The notes: a model not told the origin generated them from the letters alone. Positions 14,572 through 23,503 are shown, counted from the stretch's first letter. The stretch: DNA of 64,000 nucleotides from Thalassobius sp050633445 (GCA_050633445.1 JBOEGN010000037.1:1-64000), one strand, 5' to 3'. Numbers and translations are program-made.

Positions 14572-15501
14572 CTAGCCGACAGTGGCAAAGGGGTCTGGCG
14601 CAATGTTGCCGCCGCAGACCAGAACGGCCACGCGTTCGCCGGGTTCGGGCGCATAGACGCCGGACAAAAGCGCCGCCAGAGCCGTGGCTCCGGCGGGTTC
14701 CACCAACTGGCGCGCGTGCCGCCACAGGGCTTTTTGCGCTTCTGCTATGTCCGTGTCGCTGACCAAAACGGAATGCACGCCGACCTTTTGCGCCAAGCCA
14801 TAGCAGATGCGCCCGATTTTGCGGGCCCCAAGCGAATTCGCAGCAATGCCCGATACCTCGACCTGGGTGTCCGCGCCCTGGCTCAAAGCAGCGTTCAATG
14901 TCGGGGCGTTTTGGGGTTCGACTGCGACCACTTTTCGGCGTCCATCCAGCCAGGCCAAAGAGCCGCCGATCAGTCCGCCTCCGCCGACGGCGATCAGGAC
15001 AGTATCGGCCTTTAGCCCCTGATCTTCCCACTCCAGCATAACTGTGCCCTGACCCCAAACGGTTTCGGGCGCGTCATACGCGTGGATCTGCATCGCGCCC
15101 GTCTGCGCCTCGTAGTCCTGCGCCATTTCCAGCGCGTTGGCATAGGCGCCGGGCACGACGACCAAGTCCGCCCCCTGATCACGAATCAATGCGATTTTTG
15201 CGGGTCCGGCGATCTCGGGCACATAAATTCGCGCGCGATGCCCCAATTTCGCAGCCGCATAGGCCACCGCCGCCCCGTGATTCCCACCCGAAGCCGCAAC
15301 GATCCCCGCCTGAGGCACGTCCTTTGTCAGCAAAGTGGTAAACGCCCCGCGGGCCTTGAAGCTGCCGGAATGCTGAGCCTGTTCCAGCTTAAGCTCGACC
15401 GGAAAGGGCAGCCCAAGCGCGTGGTGGGTCAGCACCGGAGTGCGCACCACATGCGGGGCGATCAGCGCCATTGCGCCTGCGATGTCGGTTTTCCAGGTCA
15501 T
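14572..15501 (-). CDS. Threonine/serine dehydratase-like PLP enzyme
   Basis: 309 residues, fold-type II PLP enzyme of the tryptophan synthase beta family. PLP lysine K49 lies in SGSFKARGA, the Asn-loop is SGGNHGAAVAYAA and the phosphate-binding glycine loop is VGGGGLIGG. It lacks the C-terminal ACT regulatory domain of biosynthetic IlvA, so a catabolic threonine/serine dehydratase or serine racemase-like activity is most likely; the exact substrate cannot be read from sequence. It lies upstream of dapD on the same strand with an 87-bp gap. PLP-enzyme assignment is firm, substrate weak. Confidence 0.85.
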   Translation of the reverse strand: MTWKTDIAGAMALIAPHVVRTPVLTHHALGLPFPVELKLEQAQHSGSFKARGAFTTLLTKDVPQAGIVAASGGNHGAAVAYAAAKLGHRARIYVPEIAGPAKIALIRDQGADLVVVPGAYANALEMAQDYEAQTGAMQIHAYDAPETVWGQGTVMLEWEDQGLKADTVLIAVGGGGLIGGSLAWLDGRRKVVAVEPQNAPTLNAALSQGADTQVEVSGIAANSLGARKIGRICYGLAQKVGVHSVLVSDTDIAEAQKALWRHARQLVEPAGATALAALLSGVYAPEPGERVAVLVCGGNIAPDPFATVG

Positions 15502-15578
15502 GGTTGCCTCTGATACTGGTCAAGATAGGTATGACGCTATACGTCTGATAGTAAGGTGAAATTCAGGAAAGGCCAGTC

Positions 15579-16424
15579 ATGACCACAGAACGTCACAGCG
15601 CGTTTCGCGACGCTCGTACCGACCGAACCACCGCGCGCGAGGTGCCGGACACGCCGCAGACTCGCTCGCCTGCATACAAATTGGCCTTTGATGATCAGAG
15701 CTTTATGTGCCGGGACGAATTGCGCCCAGTGCGCCTGCAGCTGGAGCTGCTAAAGCCCGAAATGATGTTGGAAGAATACGGTGTCGAAAGCACAGTGGTT
15801 CTGTTCGGCGGCGCGCGCGTTCCTGCCCCTGAAAACAAGGATACCGCGCGCACGCAGACCTTGGCGGATTTGTCGAAATACTATGATGAGGCGCGCAAAT
15901 TTGCGCAATTGGTGACGCGAGAGACCTTGAACAACGGACGTCACGACAACATCATCTGCACCGGCGGCGGGCCTGGCGTGATGGAGGCAGGCAACAAAGG
16001 CGCCGAAGAGGCAGGCGGCATCTCGATCGGGCTCAATATCGTGCTACCACACGAGCAAGCCCCGAATGCGCATGTGACGCCGGATCTGTGTTTTAACTTC
16101 CACTACTTTGCGATCCGCAAAATGCATTTCCTGATGCGGGCTAATGCGATTTGCGTGTTTCCGGGTGGATTCGGCACCCTGGACGAGATGTTCGAGGCGC
16201 TGACCTTGATCCAGACAGGCCGGATGAAACGCGTGCCGTTCCTGTTGTTCGGGCAGGCGTTCTGGGACAAGATCATCAACTGGGAGGCGCTGGCAGATGC
16301 CGGCACGATCAGCTCTGATGACCTGGATCTGTTTCGCTATGTCGAAACAGCCGAAGAGGCGTTCGAGGCCCTGCACAATTGGGATGGTGCGGGCCAGAAA
16401 CGGGATGTGATTCCGGGCCGTTAG
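15579..16424 (+). CDS. LOG-family nucleotide phosphoribohydrolase-like protein
   Basis: 281 residues with a Rossmann-like lysine-decarboxylase-like (LOG) fold. The signature PGGFGTLDEMFEAL (around residues 195-208, the PGGxGTxxE motif) and the GGGPGVMEAGNKGAEEAGG block near residue 130 are diagnostic. Proven relatives hydrolyse nucleoside monophosphates to base and ribose 5-phosphate (cytokinin-activating LOG, PpnN). The ~85-residue N-terminal extension before VVLFGGARVPAPE puts it in the longer TIGR00730-related group. It diverges from the dehydratase gene and overlaps the 69-residue gene on the opposite strand by 4 bp. Confidence 0.88.
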   Translation: MTTERHSAFRDARTDRTTAREVPDTPQTRSPAYKLAFDDQSFMCRDELRPVRLQLELLKPEMMLEEYGVESTVVLFGGARVPAPENKDTARTQTLADLSKYYDEARKFAQLVTRETLNNGRHDNIICTGGGPGVMEAGNKGAEEAGGISIGLNIVLPHEQAPNAHVTPDLCFNFHYFAIRKMHFLMRANAICVFPGGFGTLDEMFEALTLIQTGRMKRVPFLLFGQAFWDKIINWEALADAGTISSDDLDLFRYVETAEEAFEALHNWDGAGQKRDVIPGR

Positions 16425-16630
16425 TGCAGCAGCTCGGTCGGGACGGCGCAAATCTCTTGCTGACGCAGGTTTGCGATGACCTCGCCGTGGTCGGTGTCCA
16501 TGACCTTGTAGCCATAGCCCTTCAGACGGAATTTCCATTCGCGCACGGACACGGATTTTTCGCGCTCGGCGCGGATCAGTTCCAGAACCGAGTTGGTCAG
16601 GTCGGGGGTGATGATTTCGATTTTCTGCAT
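16421..16630 (-). CDS. Small conserved-looking protein of unknown function
   Basis: 69 residues, starting MQKIEIITPDLTNSVLELIR and ending ANLRQQEICAVPTELLH; acidic/basic mixed, no signal peptide or membrane helix. A Shine-Dalgarno-like GGAAGC precedes the ATG. It converges on the LOG gene with a 4-bp stop overlap. The sequence reads as a compact alpha/beta domain (EWKFRLKGYGYKVMDTD) but I do not recognise a family. Confidence 0.6.
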   Translation of the reverse strand: MQKIEIITPDLTNSVLELIRAEREKSVSVREWKFRLKGYGYKVMDTDHGEVIANLRQQEICAVPTELLH

Positions 16631-16690
16631 TGGACTGCTTCCAGTTTTAACTTGCTACTGGAAACAGTCTGTTGCCGGATTGAGGCCGGA

Positions 16691-16711
16691 AATGCCCCGG
16701 ATTGGGGCATT
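16691..16711. terminator. Perfect hairpin between the 69-residue gene and rlmN
   Basis: AATGCCCC/GGGGCATT, an exact 8-bp stem with a 5-nt loop, 37 bp past the rlmN stop on the minus strand. Neither side has a strong T-run, so termination is uncertain; it could also mark the promoter region of the 69-residue gene. Confidence 0.4.
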
Positions 16712-16747
16712 AATGTGAAAATTTGAAACAGTTAGGGGGTTGGCACG

Positions 16748-17938
16748 CTATTGTTGCGGCATTCCCGCCTCTGCCTCGATCTGTTTGCGGGATTTACGGG
16801 CGCGTTCGGTGGCCGATTTCAGCTGACCGCAGGCGGCCATGATATCTTCGCCACGCGGAGTACGGATCGGGCTGGCATATCCGGCCTTATAGATGATGTC
16901 CGCGAACTTCTCGATCCGCGACCAATCGGAACGCTGATAGGGCGAGCCGGGCCATTCGTTGAACGGGATCAGGTTGATCTTGGCGGGAATGCCCTGGATC
17001 AGCTTAACCAGCCGCCGCGCGTCTTCGTCCGTGTCGTTCACGTCTTTCAGCATCACATACTCAAAGGTGATGCGTTCCGAATTCGACAGCTTGGGATAGG
17101 CGCGCAAGGCGTCCAGCAGTTCCTGAATGTTCCAACGTTTGTTGATCGGCACCAGAGTGTTACGTACCGCGTCCGTGGTCGCGTGGAAACTGACGGCCAT
17201 CATGCAGCCGATCTCTTCGGCGCATTTGGCGATTTCGGGGACGACGCCGCTGGTCGACAGGGTGATGCGGCGGCGAGACAGGGAAATACCCTCGCCATCC
17301 ATCGCAATATTCATCGCGTCGCGCACATTGTCGAAGTTATACAGCGGTTCGCCCATGCCCATCAGCACGACGTTCGACAACAGACGCGGCCCGGCATCGC
17401 CGGTGCCAACACCGGGCTGAGGCCATTCGTCCAGATCGTCACGCGCCATCATGATCTGACCCACAATCTCGCCCGAGGTCAGGTTCCGAACCAGTTTCTG
17501 CGTGCCGGTATGGCAGAACGAACAGGTCAGGGTGCAGCCAACTTGCGAGCTGACACACAGCGTGCCACGATCCGTTTCGGGGATATAGACGACCTCGACC
17601 TCATGCCCGCCAGCAATGCGTACCAGGTATTTGCGGGTGCCGTCAGCGCTGACCTGCTTGCTGACCATCTCGGGGATTTCGATCACGAAATTCTCGGCCA
17701 ATTGCGCACGATAGCCTTTGGCCAGATTGGTCATCACATCAAAGTCGCGCACGCCCCATTGATACAGCCATTGCCAGACCTGGTTTACCCGCATCTTGAC
17801 CTGCTTTTCGGGCGTACCAATCGACAGCAACGCCTCGCGCAGCTGATCACGGGTGAGACCGACAAGATTCACCGGGCCTTCGGGGGCCTTGCGGGGAATG
17901 GTCATTACGTCCTGGGTAATCGGAGCCTGGGCCGACAT
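16748..17938 (-). CDS. rlmN: 23S rRNA A2503 C2-methyltransferase / tRNA A37 methyltransferase
   Basis: Radical SAM enzyme that methylates C2 of A2503 in 23S rRNA and A37 in some tRNAs. 396 residues. The SAM/[4Fe-4S] motif CTLTCSFC gives C135, C139 and C142; the methyl-accepting Cys lies in EDIMAACGQL near the C-terminus. Further family blocks: LSNVVLMGMGEPLYNFDNV, ITLSTSGVVPEI, NLIPFNEWPGSPY. It stands alone on the minus strand with ~120 bp to the IalB-like gene upstream. Confidence 0.97.
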   Translation of the reverse strand: MSAQAPITQDVMTIPRKAPEGPVNLVGLTRDQLREALLSIGTPEKQVKMRVNQVWQWLYQWGVRDFDVMTNLAKGYRAQLAENFVIEIPEMVSKQVSADGTRKYLVRIAGGHEVEVVYIPETDRGTLCVSSQVGCTLTCSFCHTGTQKLVRNLTSGEIVGQIMMARDDLDEWPQPGVGTGDAGPRLLSNVVLMGMGEPLYNFDNVRDAMNIAMDGEGISLSRRRITLSTSGVVPEIAKCAEEIGCMMAVSFHATTDAVRNTLVPINKRWNIQELLDALRAYPKLSNSERITFEYVMLKDVNDTDEDARRLVKLIQGIPAKINLIPFNEWPGSPYQRSDWSRIEKFADIIYKAGYASPIRTPRGEDIMAACGQLKSATERARKSRKQIEAEAGMPQQ

Positions 17939-18017
17939 CGCGCTGTTCCTTTTTCGGGATGAGCCGGGGTCATACAGGATTCTTCGCAGAATGCCAAAAC
18001 ATATGTTTCAAACGACG

Positions 18018-18037
18018 AAACCCCCCGCAAAGGGGGA
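18018..18037 (-). terminator. Intrinsic terminator of the IalB-like gene
   Basis: On the minus strand CCCCC-TTTGC-GGGGG followed by GTTTCG, starting 24 bp after the stop codon of the IalB-like gene at 18061. Stem strong, T-run short. Confidence 0.6.
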
Positions 18038-18060
18038 TTTCCAAAGGTCAATTTCGGCGA

Positions 18061-18588
18061 TTACTTGCAGCGCTTGGCCGCTTCGTCCAATGCTGCGGTG
18101 AAGCCCAGCAACGAGAATTTGTCCTGCGTTTGCGTCCCCCGCGCGGATCGCGCCGTCAGAACAGCATCCTTACCGCGTTTCATCGCAGCAATGATTTTGG
18201 CATCCGCAGCCGAGGATTCAGACCAAGCCCATTCGCCTTCGCTGGTCAGCGCGTATTTTTCACCGTCCACCTCCAGCGTCACGGGAACACCCGGCGCAAA
18301 AGGATAACCGCCGGTAAAGGTGATCTGTCCTGACACACTGGCAGCAGGCCGGTAAAACGCCATCAACAAGATGTCACCGCGACGAACGGCGACCACGCGA
18401 CCGTCCTTGGTGTTAACCGTTTCCTTGGGGGCCGAAACCGCCCAGCATTCCTTGGGGTCTTTGTCTTCAAAAACGCTCCAGGCGGTTTTGACCGCGACCT
18501 GATTTTCGCTTGTGCTCTGTGCCCAAACGCCTGTTGCTGCCAATGCCATAACGGCGCCAGCAATAACTCGCACAAAAGGTGATCCCAT
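18061..18588 (-). CDS. Invasion-associated locus B (IalB)-family periplasmic protein
   Basis: 175 residues with a signal peptide (1-23, IAGAVMALAATGVWAQ). The mature part shows the IalB pattern: WSVFEDKDPKECWAVSAP, then VRRGDILLMAFYRP, FTGGYPFAPG and a C-terminal AKRC cysteine that probably pairs with the Cys of KECW. The ATG at 18588 has GGAGG 8 nt upstream; an in-frame TTG at 18603 is less likely. The family is widespread in alphaproteobacteria, named from Bartonella erythrocyte invasion, but here probably a general periplasmic protein with unknown role. Confidence 0.8.
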   Translation of the reverse strand: MGSPFVRVIAGAVMALAATGVWAQSTSENQVAVKTAWSVFEDKDPKECWAVSAPKETVNTKDGRVVAVRRGDILLMAFYRPAASVSGQITFTGGYPFAPGVPVTLEVDGEKYALTSEGEWAWSESSAADAKIIAAMKRGKDAVLTARSARGTQTQDKFSLLGFTAALDEAAKRCK

Positions 18589-18775
18589 TCTTCCAGCCTC
18601 CAAGCTGTAGATGCCTCAATGTTCTGATCGGCCGCCGTTTGCTTTTGTTTCTATCAGGCAGGCCAAATGTCTCGACCCGCATACAATAACGCGAAAGCGC
18701 CGGGGCGCGAAAGCCCCTTGGCGGAAAATCGCACAGAGTTGAACTTCGCCTAGTTTCAAAGCACCAACAGGCCAT

Positions 18776-18853
18776 TCTTTGCTCTGAAAATACTCAAATG
18801 CCCGGCCTGTTTCAGGCGATGCATTTGGGTATTTTTACCAAGAAGAAACAAGC
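18776..18853. repeat. Intergenic inverted repeat element (copy 1)
   Basis: Minus-strand reading: TTTCTTCTTGGTAAAAATAC, then a variable middle, then ATTTGAGTATTTTCAGAGC followed by AAAGAA. The ends pair (TTCTT/AAGAA, AAAATAC/GTATTTT, CAAATG/CATTTG), forming a long hairpin just 3' of rppH. The same ends occur in the opposite orientation at 23420-23502 with an unrelated centre, so this is a dispersed repeat, perhaps acting as a terminator. Confidence 0.7.
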
Positions 18854-18860
18854 AAGACAG

Positions 18861-19343
18861 CTACAGAAAATCAGCGAATACGTTCAGAACCCGCGTGTAG
18901 ACGTCGCGCTTGAAGGGCACGATGTTGTCGACCAGATCCACGGGCGCCATCCAGCGCCACCGGGAAAATTCAGGGTGATCTGTTTCGATATTTACGTCCG
19001 AATCCGTGCCAGTAAAGCGCAGCAGGAACCATTTCTGTTCCTGTCCACGATAGCGGCCCTTCCAAATGCGTGGCACCAGGTCATGCGGCAGATCGTAGGG
19101 CAGCCATTCTTCTGATTCGGCGGCTATTTCAACCAAGCGGGCAGGGACGCCGGTTTCCTCTTCCAATTCGCGCAGGGCGGCGTCGCGCGGGCTTTCGCCT
19201 TTGTCGATCCCGCCCTGAGGCATTTGCCACGCTGGGCCCGGGTTATCCAGGCGTTGGCCGACAAAGACGTGACCATCGGCATTCATCAGCATCACACCCA
19301 CGTTTTGACGGTAGGGCAGTTTCGCGATCTCTTCGGGTGTCAT
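18861..19343 (-). CDS. rppH: RNA pyrophosphohydrolase (Nudix)
   Basis: Removes pyrophosphate from 5'-triphosphate RNA to trigger mRNA decay. 160 residues, the normal RppH size. The Nudix box GGIDKGESPRDAALRELEEE (residues ~45-64) is complete, and the start PYRQNVGVMLMNADGHVFVG with VGQRLDNPGPAWQMPQ matches RppH/IalA rather than other Nudix groups. It begins 2 bp after the ctpA stop and closes the gpmI-envC-ctpA-rppH operon. Confidence 0.95.
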   Translation of the reverse strand: MTPEEIAKLPYRQNVGVMLMNADGHVFVGQRLDNPGPAWQMPQGGIDKGESPRDAALRELEEETGVPARLVEIAAESEEWLPYDLPHDLVPRIWKGRYRGQEQKWFLLRFTGTDSDVNIETDHPEFSRWRWMAPVDLVDNIVPFKRDVYTRVLNVFADFL

Positions 19344-19345
19344 GG

Positions 19346-20680
19346 TCAGTCTTTCGTGTCGATGGCCGACAGGCCCTTAAGCAGGTCCAGCGCATAGGCC
19401 AGCTGGAAATCATCCTCGCGCAGCTTGGCGGCGGCTTCGGCTTTGGCGCGTTCGTCCTCGATCTGTTTGATCTCGTCTTCGGTCAGGCTGTCATTGGACA
19501 AGGTGCCGCGCAGGTCGGCCTCGGACCGGGATTTACGCGTGGTTTCGGCCTCTTCCTCTTGGTCCACGGGGCGACGGGGCTGTTCAACCACGATATCTGG
19601 CGACACGCCCAGGTTCTGGATCGAGCGGCCAGACGGTGTGTAATACCGTGCAGTGGTCAGGCGCATGCCGCCGTCGCCGCGCAGGGGCATGACCGTCTGA
19701 ACCGAGCCCTTGCCAAAGCTTTTGGTGCCGACAACGATCGCGCGGTGGTGGTCTTGCAGCGCCCCCGACACGATTTCCGACGCCGAGGCCGAGCCACCGT
19801 TAATCAGAACCACGATCGGTTTGCCCTCGATCAGGTCACCGGGGGCGGCGTTGAAACGCTCGCCCTCTTCGGGGTTGCGGCCACGGGTCGAGACGATCTC
19901 GCCGCTGTCAAGGAACGCGTCCGACAGCTGGATCGCCTGGGTCAGCAGCCCGCCGGGGTTGTTGCGCAGGTCCAGCACGATGCCATTGACCTTCTCCAGG
20001 CCTCCCAGTTCCTCGACGGCTTTGGTCAGCCCGTCCTGAACATTAGAGAAGGTCTGCTGATTGAAAGTGGTGACGCGGACAACGACCGAGTTGCCCTCGA
20101 TCCGGGCGCGGGCGGCGGTCAGCTTGATGGTGTCGCGGATGATCGAGATTTCAAACGGTTCGGGTTCGCCTTCGCGCACGACGGTGATGATAATCTCGCT
20201 GCCCACGGGGCCGCGCATCAGATCGACCGCCTGGTCCAGGGTCAGACCCAGCAGGCTTTCGCCATCGACATGGGTGATAAAGTCGCCGGTTTCCACGCCC
20301 GCAGCCTGCGCTGGGGTGCCGTCCATCGGGGTGACAACGCGGACAAAGCCCTCTTCTTGTGTGACTTCGATGCCCAGACCGCCAAATTCGCCGCGGGTTT
20401 GCATACGCATGTCGGCGGCATCCTGCGGCGGCAGATAGCTGGAATGCGGATCCAAAGAGGTGAGCATGCCGTTGATCGCGGCCTCGATCAGCTTTTTCTC
20501 GTCCACTTCCTCGACATATTGCGCGCGGATGCGTTCGAAGATATCGCCGAACAGGTCCAGCTGTTCGTAGACGTTGGTCTTTTGGGCGCTTTCCTGGGCC
20601 AGCAACGGACCGGCCACTTGGGTGGTAACCAGAATACCTGCCAGCGTCCCGCTGACCGCAGCCATGACGAACTTCTTCAT
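19346..20680 (-). CDS. ctpA: Carboxyl-terminal processing protease (S41), CtpA/Prc-type
   Basis: Periplasmic serine protease that trims proteins from the C-terminus. 444 residues: N-terminal signal/anchor (MKKFVMAAVSGTLAGILVTT), PDZ domain (~85-170, GFVRVVTPMDGTPAQAAGVE) and S41 catalytic domain with the Ser/Lys dyad in TKSFGKGSVQTVMPL. The C-terminal ~90 residues are charged and low-complexity. The ATG at 20680 overlaps the envC stop as ATGA, which supports this start over an in-frame GTG 30 bp upstream. Third gene of the gpmI-envC-ctpA-rppH operon; proximity to EnvC fits a link to peptidoglycan hydrolase control. Confidence 0.95.
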   Translation of the reverse strand: MKKFVMAAVSGTLAGILVTTQVAGPLLAQESAQKTNVYEQLDLFGDIFERIRAQYVEEVDEKKLIEAAINGMLTSLDPHSSYLPPQDAADMRMQTRGEFGGLGIEVTQEEGFVRVVTPMDGTPAQAAGVETGDFITHVDGESLLGLTLDQAVDLMRGPVGSEIIITVVREGEPEPFEISIIRDTIKLTAARARIEGNSVVVRVTTFNQQTFSNVQDGLTKAVEELGGLEKVNGIVLDLRNNPGGLLTQAIQLSDAFLDSGEIVSTRGRNPEEGERFNAAPGDLIEGKPIVVLINGGSASASEIVSGALQDHHRAIVVGTKSFGKGSVQTVMPLRGDGGMRLTTARYYTPSGRSIQNLGVSPDIVVEQPRRPVDQEEEAETTRKSRSEADLRGTLSNDSLTEDEIKQIEDERAKAEAAAKLREDDFQLAYALDLLKGLSAIDTKD

Positions 20681-21816
20681 GGGTTTCTTTTCCTCTTCAT
20701 TACGAACCACTCGGCGGGGTCCACTGGCACGTTGTCCTGCCTGACCTCTATATAGAGCGTTTCTGACGCCTCAGTACCAGCCCCATCACTCGCCTGTGAC
20801 AGAATTGCGCCGGCTTTGGCCTCTTGCCCACCCATCAGGCCTACGGGGCTACCGCCCGGCAAGACCTGACCAGCAGCACCGTAGACGGTTTCCAGCCCCG
20901 CGAAAACGAACAACAGCCCTGATTGAGGCTCAAGGATCATCACGTTGCCGTAATCCAGCAGCGGGCCGAGGTATCGAATCGTCGCAGCCGTGGGCGTGGT
21001 GACCAACGCGCGGGGCCGTGTGGCCAGCACCACGCCGGGCCGGGCGATTCCGGCGGCGTCTTCTTCGTAGGCGTCCAGCAACATGCGGCCCGGAACCGGC
21101 AGCGGCAGTTCACCCTTGCGGTGCGAGATGTCTGGCAAGCTGCCCTCGGCCTCATCCTCGGCGATGTCATACAAGCCACTGGCAAAGCCTTCCAAAGTTT
21201 CGGTCGACGAGATCAGGATCGCAGTTTTTATCGGGTCTTCGTTAAAACGGCGGGGCAGGTCCTTGCGGTCGGCCAGCGCCTGAGACAGCTCGGCCCGCGC
21301 GCGTTGCACCCCGTCCAGCCCACTTCGCAGCGTTTCGGCGGCGCTTTCTTGCAACAGGCGCAGGGTGCGGACCTCGTCCAGCTTGGCGCGCAGATCGGCG
21401 GCTTTGGCATTCAGCGCAGGGGTCACATCTGCCAGCAACATCCCGGCCCGCGCGGTGCCTGTCGGCCCGTCCGGGTGGATCATGGCCACGGGGGCAGGGG
21501 CCGCGCTGATGCCTTGCAAGACACCCAAAAGCTGCGCAACCTCGGCCTCGCGTATTTGCAATTCCTGGGTTAGCCGCGCCTCGCGCAAAGCGGCCTGACG
21601 CAAGCCGTCACGCATGGCTTCCAACCCGTCCTCATAGGCTTTGAGCGTCACGGTGAGCGCTTTGACCCGGTCCCGCGCCGATTTCGCCTGAGACAGCGAG
21701 CTCGCGGCGTCCTCCAGCGCTTTGGCGGCTGCCCGCGCGGCTGTGGCCGGATCGGTCGTCGCCCCCAATGTCAGAGGCCAGAGGCAAAACGCCAAGAGAG
21801 CGAGAATGCGGATCAT
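20677..21816 (-). CDS. EnvC-like murein hydrolase activator (coiled coil + degenerate LytM)
   Basis: 379 residues: signal peptide (1-18), a long Ala/Leu/Glu/Arg-rich coiled coil (~20-200) and a C-terminal LytM-like domain (~245-370, PLPVPGRMLLDAY, YGNVMILEPQSGLLFVFAG, GGSPVGLMGGQ). The HxxxD and HxH zinc ligands of active M23 peptidases are absent (ILEPQSG and VFAGLE at the expected sites), so it is more likely an activator of amidases, as EnvC is, than an enzyme. It overlaps gpmI (4 bp) and ctpA (4 bp). Confidence 0.85.
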   Translation of the reverse strand: MIRILALLAFCLWPLTLGATTDPATAARAAAKALEDAASSLSQAKSARDRVKALTVTLKAYEDGLEAMRDGLRQAALREARLTQELQIREAEVAQLLGVLQGISAAPAPVAMIHPDGPTGTARAGMLLADVTPALNAKAADLRAKLDEVRTLRLLQESAAETLRSGLDGVQRARAELSQALADRKDLPRRFNEDPIKTAILISSTETLEGFASGLYDIAEDEAEGSLPDISHRKGELPLPVPGRMLLDAYEEDAAGIARPGVVLATRPRALVTTPTAATIRYLGPLLDYGNVMILEPQSGLLFVFAGLETVYGAAGQVLPGGSPVGLMGGQEAKAGAILSQASDGAGTEASETLYIEVRQDNVPVDPAEWFVMKRKRNP

Positions 21817-23333
21817 TCCAGCAGGCTTTTCCCTGTCATTTCATCGGGTTGATCCAGTCCCATCAGCTGCAACAAGCTGGGCGCCAGATCGGCCAGACGT
21901 CCGCCGCTGCGCAGTTTTGCGCCCTCGGGGCCACCGACCAGAACCACGGGCACCGGGTTCGTCGTATGCGCGGTATGCGGGCCACCTGTCACCGGATCGA
22001 CCATGGTTTCACAGTTGCCATGGTCCGCGGTGACGATCATCGCGCCGCCAGCCTTTTCCAAGGCCTCGACCACGCGGGTCAGGCCCTGATCCACGGCCTC
22101 GCAGGCAGCCATAGCGGCCTTCAGATCGCCTGTATGTCCAACCATATCAGGGTTGGCATAGTTGGTGACGATCAGGTCATACCCGTCCTCGATGGCCTTG
22201 ACGAAGGCATCCGTCACCTCGCCCGCGCTCATCTCGGGTTGCAGATCATAGGTCGCCACCTTGGGCGAGGCCGCCATGTAGCGATCTTCGCCCACTTCAG
22301 GGGCTTCCTTGCCGCCATTCAGGAAGAACGTCACATGCGGGTATTTTTCTGTCTCGGCCAGGTGGAACTGAGTCTTGCCCTTTTTGGCAACCCATTCACC
22401 CAACGTATTGACGATGTCGCGCGACGGAAAAACCGTTTCCAGATAGGCATTATGTGCGTCGGAATATTCCACCATGCCCAACAGCGCTGTCCAATCGGGT
22501 CGCGTGCCGACGTCGAACGCATCAAAGCCCGGCTCTGCGATGGCACGCAAGATTTCGCGCGCACGGTCTGCACGGAAATTCAGGCAGAACACGCCGTCGC
22601 CGTCCTTGGCCCCGGCATAATCGCCGATGACTGTTGCTGTGATAAACTCGTCGCTTTCCTCGCGCTGATACGCTGCGTCCACCGCAGCATGCGCAGTGGC
22701 CGAGTGGCCGCCCTTGCCGTGGATCATGGCCTCGTAAGCCTCGCTGACACGTTCCCAACGGTTGTCGCGATCCATGGCGTAATACCGGCCGGTCACAGTG
22801 CCAATGCTGGCGTTTTCCGGCAGGGCCGCGGTCAGCTCTTCAAAGTAGGTAAAAGCCGATTTTGGCGCCACATCGCGCCCATCAGTCATGGCATGCAGCA
22901 CGACAGGCACGCCAGCCTCTGCGATGGCCTGAATCGCCGCGATAATGTGGGTCAGGTGGCCATGCACCCCACCATCCGAAACCAAGCCCATCAGATGCGC
23001 GGTGCCGCCGGTTTCCTTCATCTTGTTGATGAACGCGACCAGCGACTCGTTGCGTTGAAACGAGCCTTCCTCGATCGCCAGGTCGATCTGTCCTAGGTCC
23101 ATCGCCACCACGCGACCGGCACCAATATTCGTATGCCCGACCTCCGAGTTGCCCATCTGCCCGGTCGGCAGGCCGACATCGCGCCCATGCGTGATCAGAG
23201 TGTTGTTTGGACAGTCGGCCATCAGCCGGTCGAATGTCGGTGTCTGCGCCTGATAAGGGGCGTTGTTTTCAGTTTCCGAGGACAAGCCCCAGCCGTCCAG
23301 AATGCACAAAACAACAGGCTTCGGTGTGGTCAT
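21813..23333 (-). CDS. gpmI: 2,3-bisphosphoglycerate-independent phosphoglycerate mutase
   Basis: Glycolysis/gluconeogenesis: interconverts 3- and 2-phosphoglycerate; Mn-dependent alkaline phosphatase superfamily. 506 residues. N-terminal metal motif VVLCILDGWGLS; the phosphorylated Ser is in TGQMGNSEVGHTNIGAGR; late metal motif TADHGNCETM. First gene of a leftward operon overlapping envC by ATGA. The upstream 170 bp hold a dispersed repeat (23420-23502). Confidence 0.97.
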   Translation of the reverse strand: MTTPKPVVLCILDGWGLSSETENNAPYQAQTPTFDRLMADCPNNTLITHGRDVGLPTGQMGNSEVGHTNIGAGRVVAMDLGQIDLAIEEGSFQRNESLVAFINKMKETGGTAHLMGLVSDGGVHGHLTHIIAAIQAIAEAGVPVVLHAMTDGRDVAPKSAFTYFEELTAALPENASIGTVTGRYYAMDRDNRWERVSEAYEAMIHGKGGHSATAHAAVDAAYQREESDEFITATVIGDYAGAKDGDGVFCLNFRADRAREILRAIAEPGFDAFDVGTRPDWTALLGMVEYSDAHNAYLETVFPSRDIVNTLGEWVAKKGKTQFHLAETEKYPHVTFFLNGGKEAPEVGEDRYMAASPKVATYDLQPEMSAGEVTDAFVKAIEDGYDLIVTNYANPDMVGHTGDLKAAMAACEAVDQGLTRVVEALEKAGGAMIVTADHGNCETMVDPVTGGPHTAHTTNPVPVVLVGGPEGAKLRSGGRLADLAPSLLQLMGLDQPDEMTGKSLLE

Positions 23334-23419
23334 ATCAAATGGGCTCCGTATTGGGTGCCAGGAATTTGCCCCGCTTCTACCCGCTTCGCGCGCCGGGGTG
23401 AACCTCTCAAACTACATCT

Positions 23420-23502
23420 GGCTTCTTCTTGGCAAAAATACCCCTTTCCGCGCGTTTGGCAGGCGTGGAATTTGAGTATTTTCAGAGCAAAGAAAGGTCG
23501 AG
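23420..23502. repeat. Intergenic inverted repeat element (copy 2)
   Basis: Plus-strand reading: CTTCTTCTTGGCAAAAATAC, a GC-rich variable centre, then ATTTGAGTATTTTCAGAGC followed by AAAGAA. The outer ~20 nt on each side match copy 1 (18776-18853) in the opposite orientation. It sits between the rlmH stop and the gpmI start. Complementary AAAATAC/GTATTTT arms suggest a hairpin. Confidence 0.7.
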
Positions 23503-23503
23503 G

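Noticed and set aside
18467..18775. 102-codon minus-strand frame upstream of the IalB-like gene
   Set aside because: Cys/Arg-rich translation, overlaps the IalB-like gene in another frame, no Shine-Dalgarno.
19070..20755. Long plus-strand open frame (561 codons) opposite ctpA/rppH
   Set aside because: Shadow of the S41 protease; low-complexity translation without motifs.
21768..23096. 442-codon plus-strand frame opposite gpmI
   Set aside because: Antisense shadow of a complete phosphoglycerate mutase.
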